Below are positions 40,238 to 51,789 of a stretch of 64,000 bases of DNA, one piece after another. Position 1 is the first letter of the stretch. The number at the start of each line of letters is the position of its first letter. Position numbers and translations under genes: made by a program. This DNA comes from an uncultured Alphaproteobacteria bacterium (GTDB lineage: Bacteria > Pseudomonadota > Alphaproteobacteria > HIMB59): contig CACNLH010000006.1 in assembly GCA_902621205.1 (NCBI GenBank), positions 1-64,000 of the forward strand. Reading direction: 5' to 3'. The notes under the pieces were generated by a model that was not told the origin of the DNA, ran no database searches, and worked only from the letters and a program-made list of their open reading frames with translations.

Positions 40238-40783
40238 ATGGAAAATAAAAATATAACAATTTTAAGTCAGTACGCTCAAAGTAATTTATCCAAAATAGTA
40301 TTTTCTCTTTTGGGAATTATTCTCTTATCAGTTTCTAGTAAAATTAGTATTCCATTCTATCCTGTGCCGATGACGCTACAAACCTTTGTTGTATATTTTA
40401 TTGCTGCCTCAATGGGTATGGTTGGGTTTTATGCAACTGTTTCATACGTTATTCTTGGACTTATTGGTCTTCCCATTTTTGCTGCTGGTGGAGGTTTTGG
40501 TTATGTCATATCTCCAACATTTGGATTTCTTTATGGAATGATTTTAGCTTCATTTGTAATAGCATATTTTTCAAAAAACCTTTTCAATAAAAATTTAATA
40601 AAAATTATTTTATCTATTTTTATAGGCGCGTTAATTATTTTTGTTTGTGGTATTGCCCATTTATCAAGCTTCATAGGAGTAGAGAAATCTATAAACGCAG
40701 GCTTATACCCATTTATTTACAGTGAACTTTTAAAGATAGCACTTGCTATTTCTTTAACGTATTTGCTAATTAAAAAAAATTAA
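40238..40783 (+). CDS. bioY: Biotin transporter BioY
   Basis: KISIPFYPVPMTLQTFVVYFIAASMG and GLPIFAAGGGFGYVISPTFGFLYG. Confidence 0.93.
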   Translation: MENKNITILSQYAQSNLSKIVFSLLGIILLSVSSKISIPFYPVPMTLQTFVVYFIAASMGMVGFYATVSYVILGLIGLPIFAAGGGFGYVISPTFGFLYGMILASFVIAYFSKNLFNKNLIKIILSIFIGALIIFVCGIAHLSSFIGVEKSINAGLYPFIYSELLKIALAISLTYLLIKKN

Positions 40784-41247
40784 TCTGGAATAAAGTTTAA
40801 AGCTATACCGTTATTACAGTATCTTAAACCTGTAGGTTCTGGACCATCTTTGAAGACGTGTCCGTGATGCCCACCACATTTAGCACAGTGATATTCTTTT
40901 CGTGGAAACACCAATTTAAAATCTGTTTTAAAACCCAAAGCATTAGGAAGATAATCAAAAAATGAAGGCCAGCCAGTTCCGCTATCATATTTCATATCCG
41001 AAGAAAATAGTGGTAATTCACATCCTGCACAATGGTAGGTACCTTTCCTTTTTTCATTGTTAAGTACGCTAAACCCGGGTCGTTCAGTTCCATGCTGCCT
41101 CAAAATATAATACTCCTCTTCTGATAATCTTATTTTCCATTCCTCATCTGAAAGAATTAATTTTTCCATAGCAACTAAAGGCTTATATCCAACAAAGCAT
41201 CCACCAATAAGTATTGATATAAATCTTCTTCTGTTTAAAACAACCAT
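40780..41247 (-). CDS. msrB: Peptide methionine-R-sulfoxide reductase, with Tat-like N-terminus
   Basis: YHCAGCELPLFSSDMKYDSGTGWPSF, YHCAKCGGHHGHVFKDGPEPTGLRYCNNGIALNF; N-terminal NRRRFISILIGG. Confidence 0.93.
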   Translation of the reverse strand: MVVLNRRRFISILIGGCFVGYKPLVAMEKLILSDEEWKIRLSEEEYYILRQHGTERPGFSVLNNEKRKGTYHCAGCELPLFSSDMKYDSGTGWPSFFDYLPNALGFKTDFKLVFPRKEYHCAKCGGHHGHVFKDGPEPTGLRYCNNGIALNFIPD

Positions 41248-41282
41248 AAAATATCAGGGATAAATTATAATAATTGAAAATA

Positions 41283-41366
41283 CTATTTCTTTTTAGCTCT
41301 TCTTTTAGCTCTTCTTTTTCGTGAACCGATTTTTCTTCTGCCTCTGTGTTTTTTAGGATAACCCAT
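41283..41366 (-). CDS. 27-aa extremely basic peptide candidate
   Basis: MGYPKKHRGRRKIGSRKRRAKRRAKKK; TATTAT-like -10 eight nt upstream of ATG and no close SD. Confidence 0.5.
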   Translation of the reverse strand: MGYPKKHRGRRKIGSRKRRAKRRAKKK

Positions 41367-41438
41367 GACGGCGTATAATAGATATTTAACCTCAAAAATA
41401 AACATATTTTTTTGATATGATTCATATATTTTAAGCAA

Positions 41439-42635
41439 ATGAGAACAATTCTATTAGTTTTAGTTGCTGGATTAATACTGTCAGTTGGAAATGGATTTAG
41501 AATGTCTCTAGGGATCTATGTCCCAGATCTTTTAAGTTCCACAGTTTTTAGTGCTTCAATTATAGGTCTAACATATGGTCTTTTTAATTTGCTTTGGGGA
41601 GCTATGTCACCCATTGCAGGTGCATTTGCTGAACAAAAGGGTTATGTAAAAACTCTTTGTTTTGGTTTCTTTGGTGTCTCTCTTAGTTTCTATGTTGCTT
41701 CTTCAGCGATACACCCATTACATTTTTTATTTGGTATTGGCATAATTGGAGGTATTTCAGCTGGTGTTATTTCTGTACCAGTTATAATTGGAGGAGTCTC
41801 AAAATATTTTGAGGATGATAAAACACAAAGCACAGTTACAGGAATACTTATGTCTATTGCTGCAACAGGGATGTTTATATTTACACCTATTAACCAATTT
41901 TTAGTCACAACCTTTAAATGGAGTTTTTCTTTTCAAATTACATCTATGTTTTTTTTGTTCATAATTCCTCTTTCATTTATATTTCTTTTACCTAAGCCTC
42001 AGAAAAAAGATAAGAAAGAATTTACAAAAAGAAAAATATCAGATGTCATAAAAAAAGCCTTTAAGGATAAAAGTTATAACTATCTTATTTTAGGATTTTT
42101 TGTTTGTGGCTTACATGTAGCTTTAATTTCAAACTATCTTCCAGTTTTTGCAAAAATTAAAGGTTTAGAAACTACAATAGCTGCAACAGGTCTTACTTTA
42201 ATTGGGTTATTTAATATGATTGGTACTTTAATTTCAGGAAAGGTTTCAGGCATTATTAAAAAAAAATATATATTATCGTTTATTTATTTTGTAAGAAGCA
42301 TAGTAATTTTTTTATTATTAATTTTGCCTACTAACAATTTCACAATTATAGCCTTCAGTTGTTGTATTGGTCTTTTATGGTTATCAACTGTCCCACCGAC
42401 TTCAGGAATTGTTTCAAATAGATTTGGCACAAGATACCTTTCGACCTTATTTGGGATTGTGATGGTTTCCCATCAAGCAGGAGCATTTCTTGGCTCTTTT
42501 ATTGGTGGTTTAGTTATAGATATTTATGGTTCACTCGATATAGCCTGGATAATGGCGATAGTAATTTCTCTGTTTTCTGCAATCATCCATTTTCCAATTA
42601 TAGAAAAAGAAAAATCTGAAGAAGTTTTTGCCTAA
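41439..42635 (+). CDS. MFS transporter
   Basis: Twelve hydrophobic segments; GNGFRMSLGIYVPDL, FGTRYLSTLFGIVMVSHQAGAFLGSFIGG. Confidence 0.9.
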   Translation: MRTILLVLVAGLILSVGNGFRMSLGIYVPDLLSSTVFSASIIGLTYGLFNLLWGAMSPIAGAFAEQKGYVKTLCFGFFGVSLSFYVASSAIHPLHFLFGIGIIGGISAGVISVPVIIGGVSKYFEDDKTQSTVTGILMSIAATGMFIFTPINQFLVTTFKWSFSFQITSMFFLFIIPLSFIFLLPKPQKKDKKEFTKRKISDVIKKAFKDKSYNYLILGFFVCGLHVALISNYLPVFAKIKGLETTIAATGLTLIGLFNMIGTLISGKVSGIIKKKYILSFIYFVRSIVIFLLLILPTNNFTIIAFSCCIGLLWLSTVPPTSGIVSNRFGTRYLSTLFGIVMVSHQAGAFLGSFIGGLVIDIYGSLDIAWIMAIVISLFSAIIHFPIIEKEKSEEVFA

Positions 42636-43503
42636 TTTAAAAATTAATCCTTTTCTTATACTGATTATAGGCGCAGTGAGCATAGCTTTTTCTCCTATAT
42701 TTGTTCGACTTTCAGAGGTTGATCCAATAATGACAGCTTTTTTTAGAATATTCTTGAGCCTTCCCTTTTTTTTAATGTTTGGGTCACTGAAAATTATTGA
42801 AAAAGTAAACTTTCCTGTTTTAAAAGATAAATTTTTAATTATTTTTATTTCAGGCATCTTTTTTTCTTTAGATTTAATTTGTTGGCATTTGTCTATCAAA
42901 CTTACCACAGTTTCTAAGGCAACATTTTTATCTAATTTAGCTCCAATTGTTGTAATTTTATTTTCTTTAATATTTCTTAAAGAAAAATTTTCTAAGTTTT
43001 TTTTTATTGCCATATTTATTTCGATGAGTGGTATGACATTGTTATTAGGTGAGAGTTTTCAATTTTATAAATCACAATTTTTGGGAGATCTTTTAGGTGT
43101 TCTAACTGCAGTTTGGTATGGTTGTTATATTCTTACTATTAGCCAATTAAGAAAAAATTTAAATTCAAGTACGATTATGTTTTTTTCAGGATGTGTAAGT
43201 GCAATTATTTTACTTTTAGTCGCGATATTTTTTGAACAAAGTTTAGTGCCAAAGTCTTTTTATGCGATAGCAATATTATTTTTATTAGGTTTTGTATGCC
43301 AATTCATCGGACAATCTTTTATAGCTTACTCTCTAGCATTTTTATCTGCATCCTTATCATCTTTGAGTCTTTTGATACAACCCATTGCTGCAACCTTATT
43401 GGCGTACTTTTTTTTCCAAGAAAAATTAACATTGATCCAATTTTTTGGAAGTACATTAATCCTGATTGGGATTTATATTGCTAAAACAAAATATGAAAAT
43501 TGA
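42628..43503 (+). CDS. EamA/DMT family transporter
   Basis: IGAVSIAFSPIFVRLSEVDPIMTAFFRIFLS; duplicated EamA pattern; TTG start likely. Confidence 0.88.
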   Translation: MPNLKINPFLILIIGAVSIAFSPIFVRLSEVDPIMTAFFRIFLSLPFFLMFGSLKIIEKVNFPVLKDKFLIIFISGIFFSLDLICWHLSIKLTTVSKATFLSNLAPIVVILFSLIFLKEKFSKFFFIAIFISMSGMTLLLGESFQFYKSQFLGDLLGVLTAVWYGCYILTISQLRKNLNSSTIMFFSGCVSAIILLLVAIFFEQSLVPKSFYAIAILFLLGFVCQFIGQSFIAYSLAFLSASLSSLSLLIQPIAATLLAYFFFQEKLTLIQFFGSTLILIGIYIAKTKYEN

Positions 43504-43903
43504 ACAAATAAAAGTTGTAGCAGGCTTAATACTTCAAAATAATAAACTTTTAATATGTCAAAGACCAAAATTTAAGGATCATCCATTAAAATGGGAATTT
43601 CCTGGAGGTAAAATCAAAAATGATGAGACTAATGAAGAGGCCTTAATTAGAGAAATAAATGAAGAGTTATCAATTAACATATTAAATTATGAGGAACTGA
43701 TCAGTTATAATTTTGATTATAAAGACATGAAAAAACAGGTATTCATATATTTTTATTTGGTCAATAATTTCAGTGGTAAGGTTTTAAATAATTTTCATAA
43801 AGAACTAAAATGGATTGAAATTAAGGATATTCGTGAATATGATTTTTTAGAAGGAGACCACAAAATAATTGACCATATAAGTAGTAATGACTTTAAATAT
43901 TAA
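43493..43903 (+). CDS. mutT: NUDIX hydrolase, MutT-like (8-oxo-dGTP diphosphatase)
   Basis: Nudix box GGKIKNDETNEEALIREINEEL; start taken as ATG 43493. Confidence 0.88.
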   Translation: MKIEQIKVVAGLILQNNKLLICQRPKFKDHPLKWEFPGGKIKNDETNEEALIREINEELSINILNYEELISYNFDYKDMKKQVFIYFYLVNNFSGKVLNNFHKELKWIEIKDIREYDFLEGDHKIIDHISSNDFKY

Positions 43904-44918
43904 AGATAAATCAAAAGACGGATTTGAAAGAGTTGTTTATGCTGAGGAGGATAAATTTAATTTTTACTCAGTAATTGCTATTCATAATACTAAAAGAGGC
44001 CCTGCCTTGGGTGGATGTAGATATTTTAATTATCAGGATTTTAATAAGCAAGAAGAAGATGTTTTAAAATTAGCTGAAGCAATGACATATAAGAATTCTT
44101 TGGCTGAACTTCCCTTTGGTGGTGGGAAAGCTACTATTCATTCTAAAATAAATAAAAAAGATGCATATAGTTTATTTGGAGAAGTTTTAAACAAACTTAA
44201 TGGTACTTATATAACAGCTGGAGATATGGGAACGGTCGATGAGGACTTAAGAGGATTTAGAGAATACTCAGATCATGTTTGTAACCCTATAGGTTCTGAC
44301 TCCGGATTAAGTACCGCATTAGGTGTTTATTACTCAATGTTAGGATGTGTCGAATTTAAATTCGGACAAGACTCATTAGTAAATAAAAATATATTTATCA
44401 AAGGATATGGTAAGACTGGATCTAGAATTGCTTCTTTGTGTAAAAAAGACGGTGCAAATATTGAAATTTCTGACTTAGAGCATAAAAAAGATTTGATTGA
44501 GAAAGATGGTTATAAATTTTGTAGTCAACTCCAAGATACATCCTTTGAAAAAATTGATATTTACTCTCCTTGTGCAGGAGGAGGTGATTTGAATACGGAG
44601 TTTTTAAATTTTGCAAATAATAAAATATTAATGATTACTGGATCTGCAAATAATCAACTTGATAATATTGATATAGAAGAAGAATTATATAACAAAGGTA
44701 TATTATATTGTCCTGATTATTGTGCCAACGCTGGTGGTGTAATTATATTAGGTTCAAGAATTAGTATTAAAGAAGATCTCGAACCAGATGATAAAATTGT
44801 AGATGACCTTCTAAAAAAAATAAAATCACGTACAAAATTTATCTTAGAAAAATCCCAAAAAGATTTGATTTTAGCATCCAATATTGCAAGTGAAATGGCT
44901 TTAGATGGATTAAAATAA
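43887..44918 (+). CDS. Glu/Leu/Phe/Val dehydrogenase family
   Basis: HNTKRGPALGGCRYFNY, MTYKNSLAELPFGGGKATIH, GDMGTVDEDL, GYGKTGSRIASLC, YCPDYCANAGGVI. Confidence 0.92.
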   Translation: MTLNIKDKSKDGFERVVYAEEDKFNFYSVIAIHNTKRGPALGGCRYFNYQDFNKQEEDVLKLAEAMTYKNSLAELPFGGGKATIHSKINKKDAYSLFGEVLNKLNGTYITAGDMGTVDEDLRGFREYSDHVCNPIGSDSGLSTALGVYYSMLGCVEFKFGQDSLVNKNIFIKGYGKTGSRIASLCKKDGANIEISDLEHKKDLIEKDGYKFCSQLQDTSFEKIDIYSPCAGGGDLNTEFLNFANNKILMITGSANNQLDNIDIEEELYNKGILYCPDYCANAGGVIILGSRISIKEDLEPDDKIVDDLLKKIKSRTKFILEKSQKDLILASNIASEMALDGLK

Positions 44919-44919
44919 A

Positions 44920-45276
44920 ATGAATTTCTTTCAAATTTATACTCACCCTCAGCAAAAGGAGAGGTTACTATTTTTAGGATACTGGATTGGGTCACTAATT
45001 ATTTGGTCCTTTGCAATGAATGTAAGTTTAGTAATTGTTATCGTATTTTCTATAATTGGAAATTTCATAGTCGTAAGACCATTAGCAAAATTTTTCTTTT
45101 TACTTAAAAACTTTGTAAATAAGAGTTTTTTCAATAACTTTGATATATTTGAAGCTTATTATGCAGGTCTTGAACTTGGAAGAATAATAAGAATTTTGTT
45201 AAAATTATCTTTTTTTATAATTACTATGATTATATCAAAAATGTTTATGGAAGCTTATTTAACTTTTATAAATTAA
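44920..45276 (+). CDS. Uncharacterised membrane protein
   Basis: 118 aa, several TM segments, 1-nt gap from preceding gene. Confidence 0.65.
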   Translation: MNFFQIYTHPQQKERLLFLGYWIGSLIIWSFAMNVSLVIVIVFSIIGNFIVVRPLAKFFFLLKNFVNKSFFNNFDIFEAYYAGLELGRIIRILLKLSFFIITMIISKMFMEAYLTFIN

Positions 45277-45883
45277 ATTCAACGTAACAAACAATAACCC
45301 TAGAAATAAAAGTTATAAAACATAAAATCCCAAAAATAATAGATATTAAAATAAAAAAATTTGGAAATAAGAGACACAAAACCATGAAAATTATTGTTTC
45401 TGTACCTTCAACTAATCCGGATGTGTAATGAAAACTTTTTGGTAATCCCTCAATAGCATCATTTGTCTCTGAGATTTTATCTAATTGAGTTTGAATTGCA
45501 GCTTTTGCAAGAAATGTTGTACCCGTACCTATGTACAAAAAAAGTAAAATCATTGATAAAGTTGTGTAATTACTATTACTGAAACCAAATGCTAAAACAA
45601 ACCCAGAATAAATTGTGAAGTCACTGACAATATCTAAGTATCCACCCAAAGGAGTGGGGGTTGTTAGTCTGGCCATTGTTCCATCTAAGCCATCACAAAA
45701 TCTATTCAAAAATAAAAGTGCTAGTGCAGCAAAATAGAATTGAAAAAAAATTAAAATACACATAAAAAAACCTAATATGAAACCTAATATTGTCATTTGA
45801 TTAGGTTTTAAAAACTTTAAAAAAAGTTTTGCTATTATTATTAATGGCTTTTGGGTGAAATTTTGAATTTGGCGATCAAACAT
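45266..45883 (-). CDS. CDP-alcohol phosphatidyltransferase family
   Basis: NRFCDGLDGTMARLTTPTPLGGYLDIVSDF = DG..AR......G...D...D signature. Confidence 0.92.
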   Translation of the reverse strand: MFDRQIQNFTQKPLIIIAKLFLKFLKPNQMTILGFILGFFMCILIFFQFYFAALALLFLNRFCDGLDGTMARLTTPTPLGGYLDIVSDFTIYSGFVLAFGFSNSNYTTLSMILLFLYIGTGTTFLAKAAIQTQLDKISETNDAIEGLPKSFHYTSGLVEGTETIIFMVLCLLFPNFFILISIIFGILCFITFISRVIVCYVEFNL

Positions 45884-45923
45884 CTGTGTTATTGTATGGA
45901 TAGTATAATGTTACAATAATTTC

Positions 45924-46652
45924 ATGGTTCAAGATATCCCTCTAACTATAGCTTTTTTAGCTGGTATTCTCAGTTTTCTCTCACCTTGTGTTCTACCCAT
46001 AGTTCCAGGATTTATATCATATATTGTTGGCAAATCTTTTGCAGATTTACAAAATTCATCAGCGGTGAACACACTAAAGCTATTACCTCATATTCTTTTA
46101 TTTACTCTAGGTTTTTCTTTTGTCTTCATAATCATGGGTGCTTCTATTGATTTTTTAAGTGACATATTTTTTAATTTTAAAAAACAATTAAATTTCATAT
46201 CAGGATTATTAATAGTAATTTTGGGACTATATTTTATTGGAATAATTAAAATTCCTTTTTTAGATTTTGAGCGTAAGTTCCATTTACAAGGTTTTCAAAA
46301 TAATCATTTTTTTCCATTTTTAATTGGAGTTGCTTTTGCATTTGGCTGGAGTCCATGCATTGGACCAATTTTAGGATCTGTATTAGCTGTTGCTATTAAG
46401 GATAGTGTTAATGGAATTATATTATTGTCTTTTTACTCAATTGGTTTGGCGGTTCCTTTTATAATTGTCGGATTAATGATGAGTAAAATATTGATCATGA
46501 CAAGTTTTTTAAATAAATATATTCGTTATTTTCAATTTATTACTGGTATTATTTTGCTTTTAACAGGTATTTTAATCTTTAATGGCTCTATTCAATCTTT
46601 AGGATTTCAATTAAATTCAATTTTACCATCACTAGAAATGCTACTTATCTAG
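45924..46652 (+). CDS. ccdA: Cytochrome c biogenesis protein CcdA
   Basis: AFLAGILSFLSPCVLPIVPGFISYI and AFAFGWSPCIGPILGSVL. Confidence 0.94.
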   Translation: MVQDIPLTIAFLAGILSFLSPCVLPIVPGFISYIVGKSFADLQNSSAVNTLKLLPHILLFTLGFSFVFIIMGASIDFLSDIFFNFKKQLNFISGLLIVILGLYFIGIIKIPFLDFERKFHLQGFQNNHFFPFLIGVAFAFGWSPCIGPILGSVLAVAIKDSVNGIILLSFYSIGLAVPFIIVGLMMSKILIMTSFLNKYIRYFQFITGIILLLTGILIFNGSIQSLGFQLNSILPSLEMLLI

Positions 46653-47347
46653 TGAAATTATCAAAAAAAATATCAATTTTATTTTTAATAATATTTTTTC
46701 TAATTTTATGGATTACATATTTTTTAAATAAAGACTTTTTTCAACTTGAAACTTTTTTCTATAATTTGGACTTTATTCAAAACTTCATATCTCAGAACTA
46801 CTTATTCTCAATATTTACATTTTTAATTTTATATAGCTTTTTAATTTTGTGTAATTTTCCATTTGCTTCTTTATTATCAATGATAAATGGTTTCTTATTT
46901 GGAACATGGATAGGTGGAACCATATCTCTAATTGGTGGAACATTTGGTGCTTTTGGAATTTTTATAATAGCAAAAAATTTTTTCTCGGAATTTATTAAAA
47001 ATAAATTTTTGAATAAATACTCCTATATAGAAAATTATTTCAATAAAAACGATTTAGAGTTAATGACATTAATTCGTATTATTCCCGCAGCTCCTTTTTT
47101 CATACAAAACCTCATTTTAGCAGGTCTTGGTGCAAACAATAAAAAGTTTTTTTTTACTACTCTGTTTGGGCTAGCCCCATGGTCATTTATATATGGTAGT
47201 ATAGGTCAAGGGTTAGAAGAAATATTTATAAACAAAACAGAGTTAAGTTTTTCTTTAATAGTCCAGCCAGAATACTTAATTCCTCTTGGTTTTATGGCTT
47301 TTTTGGTAGTTATGATTATTTTATTCAAAAAAAAATTTAAAAAATAA
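46652..47347 (+). CDS. TVP38/TMEM64 family (VTT-domain) membrane protein
   Basis: NGFLFGTWIGGTISLIGGTFGAFGIFIIAKNFF and LMTLIRIIPAAPFFIQNLILAGLGA. Confidence 0.88.
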   Translation: MKLSKKISILFLIIFFLILWITYFLNKDFFQLETFFYNLDFIQNFISQNYLFSIFTFLILYSFLILCNFPFASLLSMINGFLFGTWIGGTISLIGGTFGAFGIFIIAKNFFSEFIKNKFLNKYSYIENYFNKNDLELMTLIRIIPAAPFFIQNLILAGLGANNKKFFFTTLFGLAPWSFIYGSIGQGLEEIFINKTELSFSLIVQPEYLIPLGFMAFLVVMIILFKKKFKK

Positions 47348-47354
47348 ATATCAA

Positions 47355-49562
47355 TTAATTTATCACATTAATTAACTTTTTTTTGAACTTTTTAAACTGT
47401 CCTATCAATATAGGACTAAATCCAATTACTGATTGAAACTTTTTTTCAAATTTAATTTGATCCTCTTTCTCAATAGATATTAAAAGAGGCCCATTTGTTT
47501 GAGGATCATAAAGTATGTTTTGTAATTTATTATTATCAGATATTGAGATTTCATTTACTGAGGATGAATAATTATTTTCAAAACCTGTGCTTTTAAATTT
47601 ATTTAAAATCTCAATATTTTTATTAATAAGTATTTCTTCATTGAGTTTTATTTCAGCAGATAATCCTGAAAATTTACAAATATCTGATAAATGTGATGCT
47701 AATCCAAAACCACTTACATCTGTTGTAATTTTGCTTTTAAAACTTTTTGATATATCTGATATTTTTTTATTTCCTTTTTTCATCCATTTCATCAATTTTT
47801 GAAAATCAAAACTTGATAAAAGTTCTGAATTATTAAAATAAGCAGCTAAGAGGTATCCTGTGCCTAAAGGTTTTGAAAGGTATATCAGTTCATTCTCTTT
47901 TGCCTGGCTTTTTGTAATTTGTTTTTCATATGAGCCATTCATTGTAATTGTAATACCAGGTTCTTTTGATTGATAGCTGTGTCCTGATGCAATAATTGAA
48001 CCATCTTTTATGGCTTCTGATTTAATACCTTTCATAAAATATTCCATGAAAAAACTTTCTATAATGCCTTCAGAAAAGGGCAGGGCCTGTGAAACACTTA
48101 TAGTTTTTACAGAACCACCACTTGATAAAATATCATTTTGAGAATGCAGATAGCTAATAATTCCAAAATCAAAAGGGTTTAGTGATGTAAATAACTTTAT
48201 GTGATCTATACTTTGTAATAAAGATGAAGAATTAGTATTTATTATTGATGAGTCAGGTAAATCACTATGTGAATTATCCTCATTTAAAAAATTAACTAAG
48301 GTATTTTTTGATACTTTAGAGCCACAACCCTGGCAATACATCTTAATGTCTGTTGGCTTCTCTAATTCAAAATTTTTAAAAGACATATTTGAGTTATCAG
48401 TAAATTTAAATTTGTTAATAAACCTCTTATCAATCCACTCTTTAAGTTTCCAGCACCATCGGCCATGAAAAGATAAGAAAAAATAATTCAATAATGCTTT
48501 ATTTTTATGAGTACCAATTAAATATAACCAGTTTTTTTGTGCCTTAAATTTTATTAAAGGCATACCAGTTAATTTCGAAAAAACATTTTCTTTTAAAACT
48601 TGTCCCTGACGGACTGCCATCACACCTGATTTAGGTCTAAAATTATCTCTCACTGTACAGGCATCACCTGTAGCAAATATATTTTTATCACTAGTAGACA
48701 GAAGATTATTATCTACAACTATAAATCCATTTTTATCTTTATCTAGATTGCTCTCTAAGAGCCATGTTTCAATATTAGCACCAGAAGAAAGTAAATTTAA
48801 ATCACTATCAAATTTTTCTCCACTATTTAGGAATAAATGAGTTTCAGTTATTGAGGCAACTTCTCCTAAATGTTCTTTAATACCTAAATCTGATGAAATT
48901 TTTTTTAGGTTTTTTTTTGTTTTCTCATTTAAATTTTTTTCCTTTAAATGATTTTTTCCAAAAATATTTATTTGTAAATTATTATCATATCTTCTTAATA
49001 AGCTGAAAGCCAATTCATAAGATGCTACACCTCCACCAATAATTGAAATTCTATTTTTTTTATTACCTATAATTTGATCAATTTGACTCAAGTTATTTAC
49101 AAGTGAGCTAATGGGTTTTGCAAAAAAACATTTAGCTAATTTTTCTATTTTTATTCCTTTTGTATTTGAGATGGAACCAGTATTTATGGACAATAAATCA
49201 TAGTTAATTGATGGAAAATTTTGTAACACTACTTTTTTATAATTAGTTTCTAACTTTATTACTTTATCTTTTATAAAAGTTGCTCCTGCGTTAAAGCACA
49301 GTCTTTGAAGATCAATGCTTATTTCTTCTATGCTAAAATCTCTATGTATATACCCAGGTGTCATCCCTGAGTAAGTAGCTTCAAAATGCTCACTAATTAA
49401 AATTGTATGCAATCCTTTTATTCTACTCATGCATAATTTCTTTAAAATTTGTACATTTGCATGCCCGCCACCTATAAGCACCAATTGTTTAATAAGATTT
49501 TTTTCAAACAAAATTAATCGCCGATCTCTCAAAAAAATTGGGAAACATAAACATAATCTCAA
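47355..49562 (-). CDS. Fused FAD-dependent NDH-like oxidoreductase / SelD-like selenide water dikinase
   Basis: N-terminal LVLIGGGHANVQILKKL and IFATGDACTVRDN...PKSGVMAVRQGQVL; C-terminal MYCQGCGSKVSKNTLVNFL, TTDVSGFGLASHLSDIC, LYDPQTNGPLLISI. Confidence 0.87.
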   Translation of the reverse strand: MRLCLCFPIFLRDRRLILFEKNLIKQLVLIGGGHANVQILKKLCMSRIKGLHTILISEHFEATYSGMTPGYIHRDFSIEEISIDLQRLCFNAGATFIKDKVIKLETNYKKVVLQNFPSINYDLLSINTGSISNTKGIKIEKLAKCFFAKPISSLVNNLSQIDQIIGNKKNRISIIGGGVASYELAFSLLRRYDNNLQINIFGKNHLKEKNLNEKTKKNLKKISSDLGIKEHLGEVASITETHLFLNSGEKFDSDLNLLSSGANIETWLLESNLDKDKNGFIVVDNNLLSTSDKNIFATGDACTVRDNFRPKSGVMAVRQGQVLKENVFSKLTGMPLIKFKAQKNWLYLIGTHKNKALLNYFFLSFHGRWCWKLKEWIDKRFINKFKFTDNSNMSFKNFELEKPTDIKMYCQGCGSKVSKNTLVNFLNEDNSHSDLPDSSIINTNSSSLLQSIDHIKLFTSLNPFDFGIISYLHSQNDILSSGGSVKTISVSQALPFSEGIIESFFMEYFMKGIKSEAIKDGSIIASGHSYQSKEPGITITMNGSYEKQITKSQAKENELIYLSKPLGTGYLLAAYFNNSELLSSFDFQKLMKWMKKGNKKISDISKSFKSKITTDVSGFGLASHLSDICKFSGLSAEIKLNEEILINKNIEILNKFKSTGFENNYSSSVNEISISDNNKLQNILYDPQTNGPLLISIEKEDQIKFEKKFQSVIGFSPILIGQFKKFKKKLINVIN

Positions 49563-49692
49563 TTGTGCTTAAATTTAAGCTATTTTGCATATTAGGATAA
49601 TCATTCAATTAAAAAGAAATTTCAATATTTTTCATAATTTTTGGCTATTTCAACTTGAAACCAGAAATTTATTAACCATTTACATATATAGC

Positions 49693-49719
49693 TTAGCACT
49701 CTATAAAAGTGAGTGCTAA
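49693..49719 (+). promoter_or_regulatory. CIRCE element (HrcA operator)
   Basis: TTAGCACTC-N9-GAGTGCTAA, perfect consensus arms, 31 nt upstream of groES. Confidence 0.96.
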
Positions 49720-49749
49720 ATACTAAATTTTAGATATAGAGGTACAAAA

Positions 49750-50040
49750 ATGAATTTAAAACCCTTACACGATAGAGTCTTGGTTGAGAGAGTAGAACAA
49801 GAAGATCGTACAAAAGGCGGTATCATTATTCCTGATACAGCTCAAGAAAAGCCAATGGAAGGAAAAGTCGTATCCGTAGGCGGTGGTGCTAGAAATGAAA
49901 ACGGACAAGTAGTTGCTTTAGATGTAAAAAAAGGTGACAGAATTTTGTTCGGTAAATGGTCTGGTACAGAAGTTAAAATTGATGGTAAAGAACTCTTAAT
50001 TATGAAGGAGTCAGACATCATGGGAATTATTGAGAAGTAA
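49750..50040 (+). CDS. groES: Co-chaperonin GroES
   Basis: [40 protein letters not shown]. Confidence 0.98.
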   Translation: MNLKPLHDRVLVERVEQEDRTKGGIIIPDTAQEKPMEGKVVSVGGGARNENGQVVALDVKKGDRILFGKWSGTEVKIDGKELLIMKESDIMGIIEK

Positions 50041-50058
50041 TCGAAAGGTATTTTATAA

Positions 50059-51717
<1,659 letters not shown>

Positions 51718-51737
51718 TATTTTCACTTACTATTCTT

Positions 51738-51768
51738 AAAAAAAGCCGCTTTATGCGGCTTTTTTTTT
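51738..51768 (+). terminator. Intrinsic terminator after groEL
   Basis: AAAAAGCCGC-TTTAT-GCGGCTTTTT plus T-tract. Confidence 0.93.
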
Positions 51769-51789
51769 AAACTAGTGTAATATTATTCT

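Noticed and set aside
41183-41425. 80-aa minus-strand ORF overlapping the msrB start
   Set aside because: Low-complexity Glu/Lys frame-shadow; the 27-aa basic frame at 41283-41366 is the better reading of this interval.
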